Part shown: positions 1 through 7,855 of the stretch, in pieces
Layout of the letters: the number at the start of each line of letters is the position of its first letter
How positions within the stretch are numbered: position 1 is the first letter of the stretch
Source: Actinomycetota bacterium
GTDB lineage: Bacteria > Actinomycetota > Acidimicrobiia > Acidimicrobiales > Ilumatobacteraceae
Assembly (NCBI GenBank): GCA_027730505.1
Contig: JAQCGT010000005.1
Location: 1 to 48,396 of the forward strand
Direction: 5' to 3'
DNA length: 48,396 bases
Program-made: the position numbers and the translations under genes
Notes under the pieces: generated by a model
What the model was told of the DNA's origin: nothing
Seen by the model: the letters and a program-made list of their open reading frames with translations, nothing else
Databases searched by the model: none

Positions 1-242
1 GCCGTGAGTGAGCCGTGGGATTCTTCATCGTCGTGGTCGTCATCAGGCATTGATGACGAGGGCGGGCCTCCTTCGGCAGCGCTCGAATGCTGGGCGCTCA
101 TCAGGGCCACGCCGCCGGCCCCGAGGAGTCCGAGCACGGCCAGCAGTCCGAGCCGGCGACCTCGGTGGTTGTGTCGCCCACCTGGGAACGACTGGTCGAT
201 GTCCGACGTGCGTGCGCGTCGAGACAGGGTGAATCTGGTCAT
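1..242 (-). CDS. Partial secreted or membrane-anchored protein, N-terminus only
   Basis: An open frame starts with ATG at 242 on the minus strand and runs off the left window edge after 80 codons. The N-terminus is Arg-rich, followed by a hydrophobic stretch at about residues 31-48 (LGLLAVLGLLGAGGVALM), then a small-residue segment and an acidic, His-containing region (PDDDHDDEE) near residues 66-74. This fits a signal peptide or membrane anchor with an exported body. A GAGG Shine-Dalgarno-like sequence lies about 8 bases before the ATG. I do not recognise the family because the body lies outside the window. The Asp/His cluster could bind metal, which is inference only. Confidence 0.6.
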   Translation of the reverse strand, partial: MTRFTLSRRARTSDIDQSFPGGRHNHRGRRLGLLAVLGLLGAGGVALMSAQHSSAAEGGPPSSSMPDDDHDDEESHGSLT

Positions 243-424
243 GGTGATACCTCGTGTCAGGGTGGGCGACGCCGGTGATCTCGGGCGTGGCTATGTCAGC
301 GCGGATCGAGCTGGGTCCTGGGTCGAGGGCGGTCGTCCCGGAGTGGAACCTTCCGAGTCACGACGTTACGAGTCGACTACCGATGTGAACAGCGACAGCC
401 GTGGTGATCTCGTCACCGCGTGCG

Positions 425-1492
425 TCACGCGTTGATCAGTGCAGATGCCACGTCGGCGATGACCGACTCTTTGGCATCGAGTGGTGGCAGCAGGATCAGC
501 TGATCGAGTCCTGCGGCCTCGAGATCAGCGACCTGCCGGCGCAACTGTTCGGGCGTGCCGACGAGACAGGTCCGTTCGATGAGTTCACCGGTCACGAAGA
601 CTTCCTCATCAGGCTCCACCCAACAGTTGTGGCCACGGTGAATCGCGAGGTGACGACGTTCTAGCGGGGTGCGCTCCAAATGGGCGGTGTAGTCATCCCA
701 AATGTCGGCGAGGTGGGCTGGAGGTCGCTTGCCGAATTGCGTCACCTGTTCGTATGAGTAGTGGAGACTGGCGATGGCGAACGCACCGGTACCGCGGCGC
801 ACCCGTTCACTGTCGACGGTCTCGCCCTCAGCGAGAATGAAGATGGTCGTGAGGGTCGAAATCGGGAAGGTCTCGCGTGCGATCGTGCGTCCTGCTTCGG
901 CCGCGGCAGATTCGAGACGCTGCCGGGCGTGAGCAACGGCCATCGGATCAGGCGGCAGCGAGGTAACGAGTCCGTCACCGTGGCGAGCCGCAAGCGTCAT
1001 GGCTTTTGGGCCGAACGCCGACACGTGCATCGGAATTCGCGGTTCGAACCGGACGAACCCTGAGTCGGGCATCAGATGATGGGTGGGGGCGATACGCCCA
1101 CGGAACTCGTAGTCGACCTCGCCACCGTCGAGGAAAGCGCGCAGGTCGCTCAGGTAACGGTCGAACTCGGCGATCCGCATCGGCGGATGGCCCATGATCC
1201 GCATCGCCGTGTTGCCGGTGCCGATGGCGCAGAACACCCGACCTGGAGCGATCTCGTTGATCGTGGCATGTGCAGCTGCTGTCACCGGCGCCGGACGGGT
1301 GGGGGCGACGGCGACGCCGGTGCCGATGTGCATCGTGGAGGTGCGATCAGCGGCCAACGCCATGAAGGCGTAGGCGTCCGACCAAATCATCTGGCTGTCA
1401 GCCGCCCAACAGTGGGTGAATCCGAGTCGTTCGGCTTCGACCACATAGCCGACATCGGCTGGGCGAGAGGCCACACAGATCCCGTACTGCAC
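425..1492 (-). CDS. LLM-class (luciferase-like) flavin or F420-dependent oxidoreductase
   Basis: The roughly 355-residue protein has the luciferase-like TIM-barrel pattern: an N-terminal strand (VQYGICVASRP), then a segment ending CWAADSQMIWSD, the TGVAVAPTRPAPVTAA region, and the INEIAPGR-x3-AIGTGN segment typical of LLM enzymes that use F420 or FMN. Family knowledge suggests hydride transfer from F420H2 or FMNH2 to a small organic substrate, here unknown. The start is either TTG at 1495 or GTG at 1492; I prefer GTG. No SD or clear -10 stands out. The gene is monocistronic by spacing, with a 180-base gap to the partial gene on its 3' side in which I see no other gene. Cofactor choice cannot be fixed from sequence alone. 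Confidence 0.85.
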   Translation of the reverse strand: MQYGICVASRPADVGYVVEAERLGFTHCWAADSQMIWSDAYAFMALAADRTSTMHIGTGVAVAPTRPAPVTAAAHATINEIAPGRVFCAIGTGNTAMRIMGHPPMRIAEFDRYLSDLRAFLDGGEVDYEFRGRIAPTHHLMPDSGFVRFEPRIPMHVSAFGPKAMTLAARHGDGLVTSLPPDPMAVAHARQRLESAAAEAGRTIARETFPISTLTTIFILAEGETVDSERVRRGTGAFAIASLHYSYEQVTQFGKRPPAHLADIWDDYTAHLERTPLERRHLAIHRGHNCWVEPDEEVFVTGELIERTCLVGTPEQLRRQVADLEAAGLDQLILLPPLDAKESVIADVASALINA

Positions 1493-1541
1493 CAAGCGAT
1501 CATCTCAATCAGCGACATCGGCGCCGAAGTCGGACGCCGGT

Positions 1542-1931
1542 TCAGCGCTGGGCAGTAATGCGTTCGCCGATCCACCACGCAAGGTCGTGGCGCCCCGGAT
1601 GCTGGAGCACCACGTATCGGGGTCGATCACCTGCGAGGGTGATACGCAGCACTTCCCGATCCCGGAACACCGCCATCCAGGCGCGAGGCCGACGTCCCGT
1701 AATCGGGTCTTTGGCGGCGCACACGAAGTGCCCAGCGATCACCGAGCCCGGCATATGCGTACCGGCGAGGCGCCACCTGATGCCACGGACTGCGTCGGCA
1801 CGGAGAAGCACGTCGGCGGCGACGATCTCACCCATCGGGATCACGCGACCGCGGCTGAGCGACCACAGTCGGTCAAGCCCCGTCACCTCGATGCGCACAT
1901 CGGCATCGGTCACGGTCACGGCAACGGCCAT
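1542..1931 (-). CDS. Hypothetical protein, beta-rich
   Basis: About 129 residues if the ATG at 1931 is used. An in-frame GTG at 1940 would add three residues, but a TAGCGT hexamer lies only 7 bases before the ATG, so a leaderless ATG start is preferred. The sequence alternates hydrophobic and charged residues and resembles a small beta-rich, PH-like fold, with two basic segments (GRVIPMGEI; ITGRRPRAWMAVFRDREV) and a Trp pair near the C-terminus (DLAWWIGERI). I do not recognise a named family. It is divergently transcribed from the thioesterase gene at 1976, and the two start codons are 45 bases apart. Confidence 0.65.
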   Translation of the reverse strand: MAVAVTVTDADVRIEVTGLDRLWSLSRGRVIPMGEIVAADVLLRADAVRGIRWRLAGTHMPGSVIAGHFVCAAKDPITGRRPRAWMAVFRDREVLRITLAGDRPRYVVLQHPGRHDLAWWIGERITAQR

Positions 1932-1938
1932 GTCCAAC

Positions 1939-1944
1939 ACGCTA
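1939..1944 (-). promoter_or_regulatory. Putative -10 element for leaderless gene starting at 1931
   Basis: Minus-strand TAGCGT, seven bases before the ATG, fits an actinobacterial TANNNT -10 element placing transcription start at or next to the start codon. No convincing -35 was identified. Confidence 0.5.
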
Positions 1945-1963
1945 CTGGCGGCACGGCGCCCGG

Positions 1964-1969
1964 TACGGT
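1964..1969 (+). promoter_or_regulatory. Putative -10 element for leaderless thioesterase gene
   Basis: TACGGT lies six bases before the ATG at 1976 and no Shine-Dalgarno sequence is present, so a leaderless mRNA is likely. Confidence 0.5.
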
Positions 1970-1975
1970 CGCCTC

Positions 1976-2362
1976 ATGGAGCAGGGCACACCGTTCCCGT
2001 TGCAAACGATGCTCGGATTCACGATGGAACGCGGCGATGGCATCGCTGTCTCAACGCTCGAGGTGCGTCCGGAGCACATCAACCCACATGGGGCGCTCCA
2101 CGGTGGCATTCCGTACACCATGCTCGACACGGCGATGGGTGCAGCGGTCATGACTCGCGTGCCTGATGGTCATTGGTGCAGCACCATCGACATCCACATC
2201 CGGTATCTGCGTCCGTGCACTGGTGGTGTGATCACCGCCACCGCCACCGTTCGAAGGGCCGGACGTCGAGTCAGCCACGTCGACGCCGTGGTGACCGATG
2301 CTCAAGGCAACGAGATCGTCACGGCTTCCGGGACGTTCGCCGTCGTCCCCGTGCCGACCTGA
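1976..2362 (+). CDS. PaaI-family hotdog thioesterase
   Basis: A 128-residue single hotdog-fold protein. The diagnostic segment is HINPHGALHGGIPYTMLDTAMGAA (about residues 36-59, shown here in pieces: HINPHGALHGG then a long helix), the PaaI-type signature in which H-G-x-x-H-G-G precedes the central hotdog helix. The later segment STIDIHIRYLRP matches the strand that follows. The likely role is hydrolysis of an acyl- or aryl-CoA thioester in the cytoplasm; the substrate is unknown. The start is ATG at 1976, directly after a TACGGT hexamer. The 3' end overlaps the convergent methyltransferase gene by 44 bases (2319-2362). Confidence 0.85.
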   Translation: MEQGTPFPLQTMLGFTMERGDGIAVSTLEVRPEHINPHGALHGGIPYTMLDTAMGAAVMTRVPDGHWCSTIDIHIRYLRPCTGGVITATATVRRAGRRVSHVDAVVTDAQGNEIVTASGTFAVVPVPT

Positions 2363-3428
2363 CCCGCCGGGTGACACCGATCAGCCACTCGACCAGACGG
2401 TTGTAACGCTTGGTTGCCCCGGGCCAACGCGCGGAAATCGCTTGACCGAGGGATATCTCGGGCCGTTCCGATCCGTAGGTCAGTTCGGCCAGCCACGTCC
2501 GTGGGCCGTATTCGCCCCCGTTGGCAGAGGCTGAATGCTCGCGCTCGTCTTCATCAGCCTGCCAGCGTCCGAGATCAGCCGGATCGCGACCCTCGGGCAG
2601 CTTGCGCGCGATGACGTACGCGAAGAGCGTGTGTTGCGGGTTGGCATCAGTAAATGATGCGTCGGCGGTCATGATGTGATTGAGCCAGGGTTCGGTCTCG
2701 TCGAGCGGAGCGGCGTGGATTGCCTCGTTGTGGGTGAGCAGCAGGTAGCCGATTCCTCCGCCGAGCCGAGCCAGATGCTCGATCGCGAAATGCCGTTCGA
2801 TGGTCTCGAGCACCAGTTCTGAGTGCACGGCTTCCGTCGGGTCATCGGCGAGCATCGTCTCGAGGTGCGGATACGACATGATCTGCTGCAGGTTGTCGGG
2901 CAGTGTTCGGTTGACCTCCCATGCCGCCTCCCAGATCGCAGCGCAGTACTGGTTGCGGTGTGGTCCGACGTAGTCCCACGACACGAACAGCCCATCGGGA
3001 GCGAGACGCTCGGCCACTTGATGGAAGACCCGGTTGATGTGAGAGATGTGATGGCCGGCTGCGTGGTTCAACACGAGGTCGAACGGGCCGTCGGGGAGTG
3101 GCCGGCTGTTGACGTCCATCTCGACGTAGGTTGCGCCCAGCCCGACATCGGCGGCACCTCGGCGAGCGTCATCGAGCAGATGCGGGGCGATATCGATGCC
3201 GACCACTTCGCCGACGATGCCGACCCGATGTAATTCGCGCTCCACCCAGCCCGTGCCACAGTTGAGGATCAGGGCGCGCTCGAAACGGCGGCCCTCGCCG
3301 GCGAGATCCTCGAACCACGTGACGTTGGGGTCACCCGTCGCTCGCTGATCGAGATGGCGGCGGACCGACTCGAAGTCGTTCCAGTATTGGCCGGTGTAAT
3401 AGCGATGGCCTTCAGACGGGATGATCAC
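2319..3428 (-). CDS. Class I SAM-dependent methyltransferase
   Basis: The reading frame is open further upstream, but the true start is the GTG at 3428, whose GTGA overlaps the stop codon of the MFS gene. That gives 369 residues. Motif I appears as ALILNCGTGWVERELHRVG, followed by acidic VVGIDIAPHLLDDAR, and the post-motif DGPFDLVLNHAAGHHI. These mark a Rossmann methyltransferase using S-adenosylmethionine. The C-terminal 150 or so residues are longer than a minimal domain and end Arg/Lys-rich. The substrate is unknown. Coupling to a transporter suggests linked action on, or export of, the same metabolite; this is inference. Its 3' end overlaps the thioesterase gene tail-to-tail. Confidence 0.8.
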   Translation of the reverse strand: MIIPSEGHRYYTGQYWNDFESVRRHLDQRATGDPNVTWFEDLAGEGRRFERALILNCGTGWVERELHRVGIVGEVVGIDIAPHLLDDARRGAADVGLGATYVEMDVNSRPLPDGPFDLVLNHAAGHHISHINRVFHQVAERLAPDGLFVSWDYVGPHRNQYCAAIWEAAWEVNRTLPDNLQQIMSYPHLETMLADDPTEAVHSELVLETIERHFAIEHLARLGGGIGYLLLTHNEAIHAAPLDETEPWLNHIMTADASFTDANPQHTLFAYVIARKLPEGRDPADLGRWQADEDEREHSASANGGEYGPRTWLAELTYGSERPEISLGQAISARWPGATKRYNRLVEWLIGVTRRVRSARGRRRTSRKP

Positions 3429-4681
3429 AGGATTGCCGCTGTCCTTCGGGCTCCCGGACGCCGAATCATGGTCGCCAGCATGCCCGCTGCGATGGCGATG
3501 CCGCCACCGGCAGAGAAGGCCCAGCCGTAGCCGCCGACTTCGTCCCTCACGATTCCGGCACCCCATGCGGCGGCGGCAGCGCCCACCTGGTGGGCTGCGA
3601 ACACCCATCCGTAGACGATGCCAGCGTTGTTGCGTCCGAAGGCCTCAGCGCACAACATGATCGTCGGCGGCACGGTCGCGATGTAGTCCAGCCCGAAGAG
3701 CACGGCGAACACACCGATCGAGAGTCGGTCGTGCACGAGCGGCAGCAAGAACAAGCTCACCCCACGGAACGAGTAGTAGATGAAGAGCAGGCGCCTCGGG
3801 TCGATGCGGTCGGTCAGCCACCCACTCGCCAGCGTGCCGACGAAGTTGAACACGCCCATCACGGCAAGCCAGTTCGCGGCCGTCACTTCGGCGAACCCGT
3901 GATCGGTGGCATGAGCGATGAAGTGCTGCCCGACCAGACCGTTGCTGGTGCCGCCGCACACCATGAACGTGGCTGCGAGCAGCCAGAACTCAGGCCGTTT
4001 CACCGCCCGTCGCATGATCCCCCGATCGGCCACTGGCGGCGGCTCTGGTGCGCCGCCATACGGGGCGAGTCCGACCTGAGCTGGTGAATCCCGCATGAAC
4101 CACCACACCGGAAAGGCGCAGATCACTGTGATTACTGCGCCGACACTGAGCGCGTGGCGCCATCCGCTCGACGAGCCGATGGAGGTGAAGATTGGGAAGA
4201 ACAAGAGCAGCCCGGCGCTCGTCGAGGCACCGAAGATCCCGGTGACGAGTCCACGGCGTTCGACGAACCATCGATTCGCCACGGTGGCGGCAAGCACGCT
4301 GGCGATCAGGCCGGCCGCAAGACCCGACAGCAGACCGAACATCACGATGAGCATCCAGAGCGAGGTCGCGCGACTCGAGATCCACATGGTGATTGCAGCA
4401 CCGCTGAGAGACATCGTGGTCACGGCGCGAATCCCGAATCGCCGCATCAGCACACCGGCCACGGGGCCGCTCAGCCCATACACGAGCAGCCCAACCGAGG
4501 CGACGAGGGAGAGCTGAGCGGTGCTCCACTCGGTGTCGCGTTCCATCTCGACGAGCAGCGCACCGGGCGCGGCACGCGAACCCGAGGTCATCACCAACGC
4601 CACCACTGAGACGGCCACAACAATCCAGCCGTAGAACACGCGTTGAGGCGCGGTTCGCGGAGTGCGAGCTGAGGCGGACAT
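3425..4681 (-). CDS. MFS transporter, oxalate/formate or monocarboxylate-like
   Basis: A 418-residue integral membrane protein with about 12 hydrophobic segments. It opens with RVFYGWIVVAVSVVALVMTSG and has an A-like loop with LMRRFGIRAV between helices 2 and 3, as in the MFS branch of monocarboxylate and oxalate:formate transporters. A second-half loop (LTDRIDPRRLLFIYY) matches the repeat of that motif. Likely it moves a small organic anion across the cytoplasmic membrane; substrate and direction are unknown. The ATG at 4681 follows a TAGCGT hexamer by 9 bases. The stop overlaps the downstream methyltransferase start (GTGA), so both are translated together. Confidence 0.85.
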   Translation of the reverse strand: MSASARTPRTAPQRVFYGWIVVAVSVVALVMTSGSRAAPGALLVEMERDTEWSTAQLSLVASVGLLVYGLSGPVAGVLMRRFGIRAVTTMSLSGAAITMWISSRATSLWMLIVMFGLLSGLAAGLIASVLAATVANRWFVERRGLVTGIFGASTSAGLLLFFPIFTSIGSSSGWRHALSVGAVITVICAFPVWWFMRDSPAQVGLAPYGGAPEPPPVADRGIMRRAVKRPEFWLLAATFMVCGGTSNGLVGQHFIAHATDHGFAEVTAANWLAVMGVFNFVGTLASGWLTDRIDPRRLLFIYYSFRGVSLFLLPLVHDRLSIGVFAVLFGLDYIATVPPTIMLCAEAFGRNNAGIVYGWVFAAHQVGAAAAAWGAGIVRDEVGGYGWAFSAGGGIAIAAGMLATMIRRPGARRTAAIL

Positions 4682-4690
4682 GGTATTTGA

Positions 4691-4696
4691 ACGCTA
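4691..4696 (-). promoter_or_regulatory. Putative -10 element for MFS-methyltransferase operon
   Basis: Minus-strand TAGCGT, nine bases before the ATG at 4681, in the divergent spacer shared with the NfeD gene. Confidence 0.5.
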
Positions 4697-4724
4697 CCTG
4701 AAGACGGGTGTTCAGGAGCGCTGG

Positions 4725-4730
4725 TACCGT
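4725..4730 (+). promoter_or_regulatory. Putative -10 element for NfeD-SPFH operon
   Basis: TACCGT lies six bases before the ATG at 4737, which has no Shine-Dalgarno sequence; leaderless start likely. Confidence 0.5.
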
Positions 4731-4736
4731 GGCCCC

Positions 4737-5216
4737 ATGGACGACCCTGACATCTGGCGTTGGGTCTGGTTGCTGGCCGCCGGTGGCTTCGCAGCAGCTG
4801 AGATGTTCACCGCAGGAACGTTCTTCATCCTGCCCTTCGCCGGCGGTGCGCTTGCGGCGTCGATCGCCGGATTCGGAGGTGGCGGTGTGGGGCTGCAGTG
4901 GGTGGTGTTCATCCTTGTGACCATCGCCGGTGCCATCACCCTCATTCCGTTACGTCGCCGACTTGATGCCACCGAGCCATCTGACGGCATCGGTGCCCGG
5001 CGCCTTATTGGCCAGAGCGCCGTGGTGCTTTCCGATATCTCATCCGGCCCGACCGGTTCCGGCGACGTCCAAGTGGGTCGTGAGTCATGGCGGGCTGAAT
5101 CTGCTGATGGTTCGGCCTTGCCGGCCGGCACCACCGTTCGTGTGGTCGATGTGCGTGGCACGAGTGTCGTCGTCATTCCCGTTCCCCCAGTAGTCGCAAC
5201 CGAAGGAGACCAATGA
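4737..5216 (+). CDS. NfeD-family membrane protein with OB-fold domain
   Basis: 159 residues. The open frame extends to 4662, but the ATG at 4737 is chosen because it sits six bases after a TACCGT -10-like hexamer and starts directly before the first membrane segment (IWRWVWLLAAGGFAAAEMF). Three hydrophobic segments occupy about residues 5-75, followed by a soluble beta-rich domain (about 90-155) with the NfeD OB-fold pattern: GQSAVVLSDI, a RESWRAES strand and VRVVDVRGTSVVVIP. NfeD proteins partner with SPFH proteins, and the next gene is one; the two overlap by ATGA. The pair probably organises membrane microdomains or membrane protein quality control. Confidence 0.85.
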   Translation: MDDPDIWRWVWLLAAGGFAAAEMFTAGTFFILPFAGGALAASIAGFGGGGVGLQWVVFILVTIAGAITLIPLRRRLDATEPSDGIGARRLIGQSAVVLSDISSGPTGSGDVQVGRESWRAESADGSALPAGTTVRVVDVRGTSVVVIPVPPVVATEGDQ

Positions 5217-6172
5217 TGCCCCTCATCGTGCTCGGCGCCGTGTTCGTATTGCTCGTCGTCTACCTGGCGCTCTCGGTCAAGATCGTGCGTCCCTATCAAC
5301 GCGGCGTCATCGAGCGCCTTGGTCGATTCCACGTCACCGCTGAGCCGGGCCTTCGGCTGCTCGTTCCGTTCATCGACCGAATCGTGCTCGTCGACATGCG
5401 TGAACATGTCGTCGATGTGCCTCCGCAGGAGGTCATCACCGCTGACAACGTGGTGGTGAGCGTCGACGCTGTCGTGTACTACGAACCCGTCGACCCGCAG
5501 CGCCTCATCTACAACGTCGAGAACTTCATCATGGCGGTCACCAAGTTGGCGCAGACCAATCTGCGCAATCTCGTCGGCGATCTCCAACTCGATCAGGCCC
5601 TCACCAGCCGTGACTCGATCAACACGAGCCTGCGCGCGATTCTCGACGACGCCACCGACTCATGGGGCGTTCGGGTCAAGCGAGTCGAGATCCAACGCAT
5701 CGATCCGCCGATGGACGTCATGAACGCGATGCACGAGCAGATGAAGGCTGAGCGCACACGTCGTGCGACTGTCACCCAGGCGGATGGAGAGCGCCAGGCG
5801 GCGATCACCCGCGCTGAGGGCCAGCGCCAGTCGGAGATCCTGCAGGCCGAAGCCGTGCGCCAGCGTGAGATCCTCGAGGCTGAGGGTCGTGCGCTCGCCG
5901 TGCGTCAACTGGCCGAGGCCGAGCGATTCCGAGTCGAGACGGAGGCCGCCGGTGAGGCCGCTGCCATTCGGGCGGTCTATTCAGCGATCCACGATGGTGA
6001 TCCGACGTCGGATCTCATCGCCATCAAATATTTGGAGGCGCTCGCCAAGGTCGCTGACGGAAAGGCCACGAAGATCTTTCTTCCCGCCGACACGTCAACC
6101 GCCATGGGAGCGCTCGCCGGCGTCGCCGAACTGTTCACCCGACCCGGTCCCGACACCGACGCCACCGACTGA
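5213..6172 (+). CDS. SPFH/Band 7 (stomatin/paraslipin-like) membrane protein
   Basis: 319 residues: an N-terminal membrane helix (about 1-22), a Band 7 domain starting IVRPYQRGVIERLGRFH, with VDMREHVVDVPPQEVITADNVVVSVDAVVYY split over strands, then a long Ala/Glu/Gln/Arg-rich coiled coil (about 185-255, repeated AEGQRQ/AEAVRQ units), and a C-terminal oligomerisation region. Family members form large membrane-bound rings that scaffold proteases or lipid domains. The start ATG at 5213 overlaps the NfeD stop and has an upstream AAGGAGA Shine-Dalgarno sequence, so unlike many genes here it is translated from a conventional site within an operon. Confidence 0.9.
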   Translation: MMPLIVLGAVFVLLVVYLALSVKIVRPYQRGVIERLGRFHVTAEPGLRLLVPFIDRIVLVDMREHVVDVPPQEVITADNVVVSVDAVVYYEPVDPQRLIYNVENFIMAVTKLAQTNLRNLVGDLQLDQALTSRDSINTSLRAILDDATDSWGVRVKRVEIQRIDPPMDVMNAMHEQMKAERTRRATVTQADGERQAAITRAEGQRQSEILQAEAVRQREILEAEGRALAVRQLAEAERFRVETEAAGEAAAIRAVYSAIHDGDPTSDLIAIKYLEALAKVADGKATKIFLPADTSTAMGALAGVAELFTRPGPDTDATD

Positions 6173-6190
6173 TCCGACAAGACTGTTCCG

Positions 6191-7069
6191 ATGGCGGACA
6201 AGGACGGGGTATCGACACGCGTCGTGGTCGTGACGGGGGGCGGCGGCGGCATCGGCCGAGCAGCTGTCGAGCGCTATCTCGCCGAAGGTTGGTCGGTTGT
6301 CGCCGGGGACCTGAACGGCGATCGCGGCCGGCAGCTGATCGCAGAGCTGGACGCCGGTGACCGACTCGAGTTTCTCGAGGTCGATGTAGCCGAGGAGGTC
6401 GACGTCGAGGCTCTCGTCACGCTTGCCGTCGAACGCTTCGGTGGACTCGATGTGATGTTCAACAATGCGGGTATCGGTGGGGCGTTCGGCCCGATCACCG
6501 AACAGACAGTTGACGAGTGGGACGCAACCTTTGCCGTGAACATGCGGTCGGTGTTCCTCGGCACCAAGCACGCGGCGAAAGCGATGATTGCTGGCAGCAG
6601 GGGAGGGGCGATCGTCAATACTGCGAGTGTCGCCGGGCTGACCGGTGGTGGCGGCCCCCAGGCCTATTCGGCGACGAAGTCCGGCGTGATCTCCCTCACC
6701 ATGTCGACCGCGGTCGAACTCGCCGAACATCGCATCAGGGTGAATGCGATCTGCCCTGGAGCGATATACACCGATCTGTTGCATCGGGGGAAGCCCGAAC
6801 GCACCGACTCATGGCGCGCTGAGATCCAGCCATGGCCCGATCGGGGTGATGCCACCGCCATCGCCGATATCGCGTACTGGCTCGGGAGTGATGAATCTCG
6901 GTTCGTCACCGGCACGTGGGTGGTGGCCGATGGCGGCCTGCTCGCCGCCACACCGCGTCTCATGGCACACGACTTGCAGCACATGCGGTCGATGGCGGGT
7001 ATCGCTTGGGGCAACACCGGTCGCCAGCCCGAGGTTCGCCGGTTCGCCGACGAGAACCCGGGCGTGTGA
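6191..7069 (+). CDS. Short-chain dehydrogenase/reductase (SDR)
   Basis: 292 residues with the classical SDR layout: nucleotide-binding TGGGGGIGRAA near residues 15-25, an acidic residue after strand 2 (AGDLNGD) favouring NAD(H), NNAG at the end of strand 4, catalytic Ser in NTASVAG and YSATK (Y-x3-K). The SDR core ends with WVVADGGLLAATPRLM, and an extra 30-residue C-terminal tail follows. It probably oxidises or reduces a secondary alcohol or ketone; substrate unknown. It begins 18 bases after the SPFH stop and lies 10 bases before the SCO6745-like gene, so both may be co-transcribed. Confidence 0.88.
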   Translation: MADKDGVSTRVVVVTGGGGGIGRAAVERYLAEGWSVVAGDLNGDRGRQLIAELDAGDRLEFLEVDVAEEVDVEALVTLAVERFGGLDVMFNNAGIGGAFGPITEQTVDEWDATFAVNMRSVFLGTKHAAKAMIAGSRGGAIVNTASVAGLTGGGGPQAYSATKSGVISLTMSTAVELAEHRIRVNAICPGAIYTDLLHRGKPERTDSWRAEIQPWPDRGDATAIADIAYWLGSDESRFVTGTWVVADGGLLAATPRLMAHDLQHMRSMAGIAWGNTGRQPEVRRFADENPGV

Positions 7070-7079
7070 ACATTCGCCG

Positions 7080-7838
7080 ATGAACGCACGCGAGATCATG
7101 AACGCCGTAGCCGGCAAGACCGGTGATATCGGTGCCGCCTTCTACTTCACGCCTGAGACCACCGGCCGGGGCAAGGAGTTCGACCTGGGCGGCTTCTATT
7201 TCTATTTCGTTGGACGCGGTGGTGTGCTCGGCGACGTGGAGCCGGCCGTGGTCCACTCGGCCTTCGGCTACTTCCATCCAGACATGGTCGCCAAGATGTG
7301 GACCGGTGCGCTCGAGAAGCTGGCGGGGCATCAGATGTCGGCCCGCGATGCTGCTCGCGAATACATCGCCTGCGCCCACGCCCATGGGCGCGCACATCTG
7401 TCAGGTATCGACGGACTCGATGCCTATGCGGCAGCTGCTCGCAAGGTGATCGACGCCGTCGATGATTCGGGCCTTGCGTTGTTCGCCGGTGTGAAAGCCG
7501 AGCCGGTGCCCGGCGACGCGCCAGCGGCTGCCTTGCACGAGGCGATGGTGCTGCGTGAGTTGCGCGGCTCGGTCCACCTCGTCGCTGTGGCAGCGGCCGG
7601 TCTTCGTTCGGTGACCGCTCACGCCATCAAGAGGCCCAATGACGTCGCCACCTTCGGCTGGGCCGAGGGTTCGGTGCCGGCACCATCGGCGGCTGACATC
7701 GCAGCACGGGATCGGGCGGAGGCGATGACCAACGACATCCTGGAATCAGCGTTCGCTGTTCTCTCGGCCGCTGAGGCTGAGGCGCTGGTGGCTGGCACCG
7801 ATGCGATGCACACTGCGCTGTACCCGGGCGGACGCTGA
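7080..7838 (+). CDS. SCO6745-family protein
   Basis: 252 residues starting at ATG 7080, ten bases after the SDR stop. The sequence matches the actinobacterial SCO6745-type pattern: a start helix followed by AAFYFTPE, a GFYFYFVGRGGVLGDVEP segment, an AFGYFHPDMVAKMW segment, and a late RPNDVATFGWAEG segment. The family is all-helical and distantly winged-helix-like; its biochemical role is not established as far as I know. Position after an SDR gene hints at a shared pathway or regulation. It is convergent with manA, 17 bases apart; I see only a 4-base potential pairing there, not a strong terminator. Confidence 0.7.
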   Translation: MNAREIMNAVAGKTGDIGAAFYFTPETTGRGKEFDLGGFYFYFVGRGGVLGDVEPAVVHSAFGYFHPDMVAKMWTGALEKLAGHQMSARDAAREYIACAHAHGRAHLSGIDGLDAYAAAARKVIDAVDDSGLALFAGVKAEPVPGDAPAAALHEAMVLRELRGSVHLVAVAAAGLRSVTAHAIKRPNDVATFGWAEGSVPAPSAADIAARDRAEAMTNDILESAFAVLSAAEAEALVAGTDAMHTALYPGGR

Positions 7839-7855
7839 ACGATCGACGCGTGACG

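Noticed and set aside
243-424. Plus-strand frame through the left intergenic region
   Set aside because: It overlaps the partial minus-strand gene, lacks an SD or -10, and its translation resembles no family.
4712-5587. 291-residue antisense frame over NfeD and SPFH genes
   Set aside because: Shadow; both sense proteins have clear family features.
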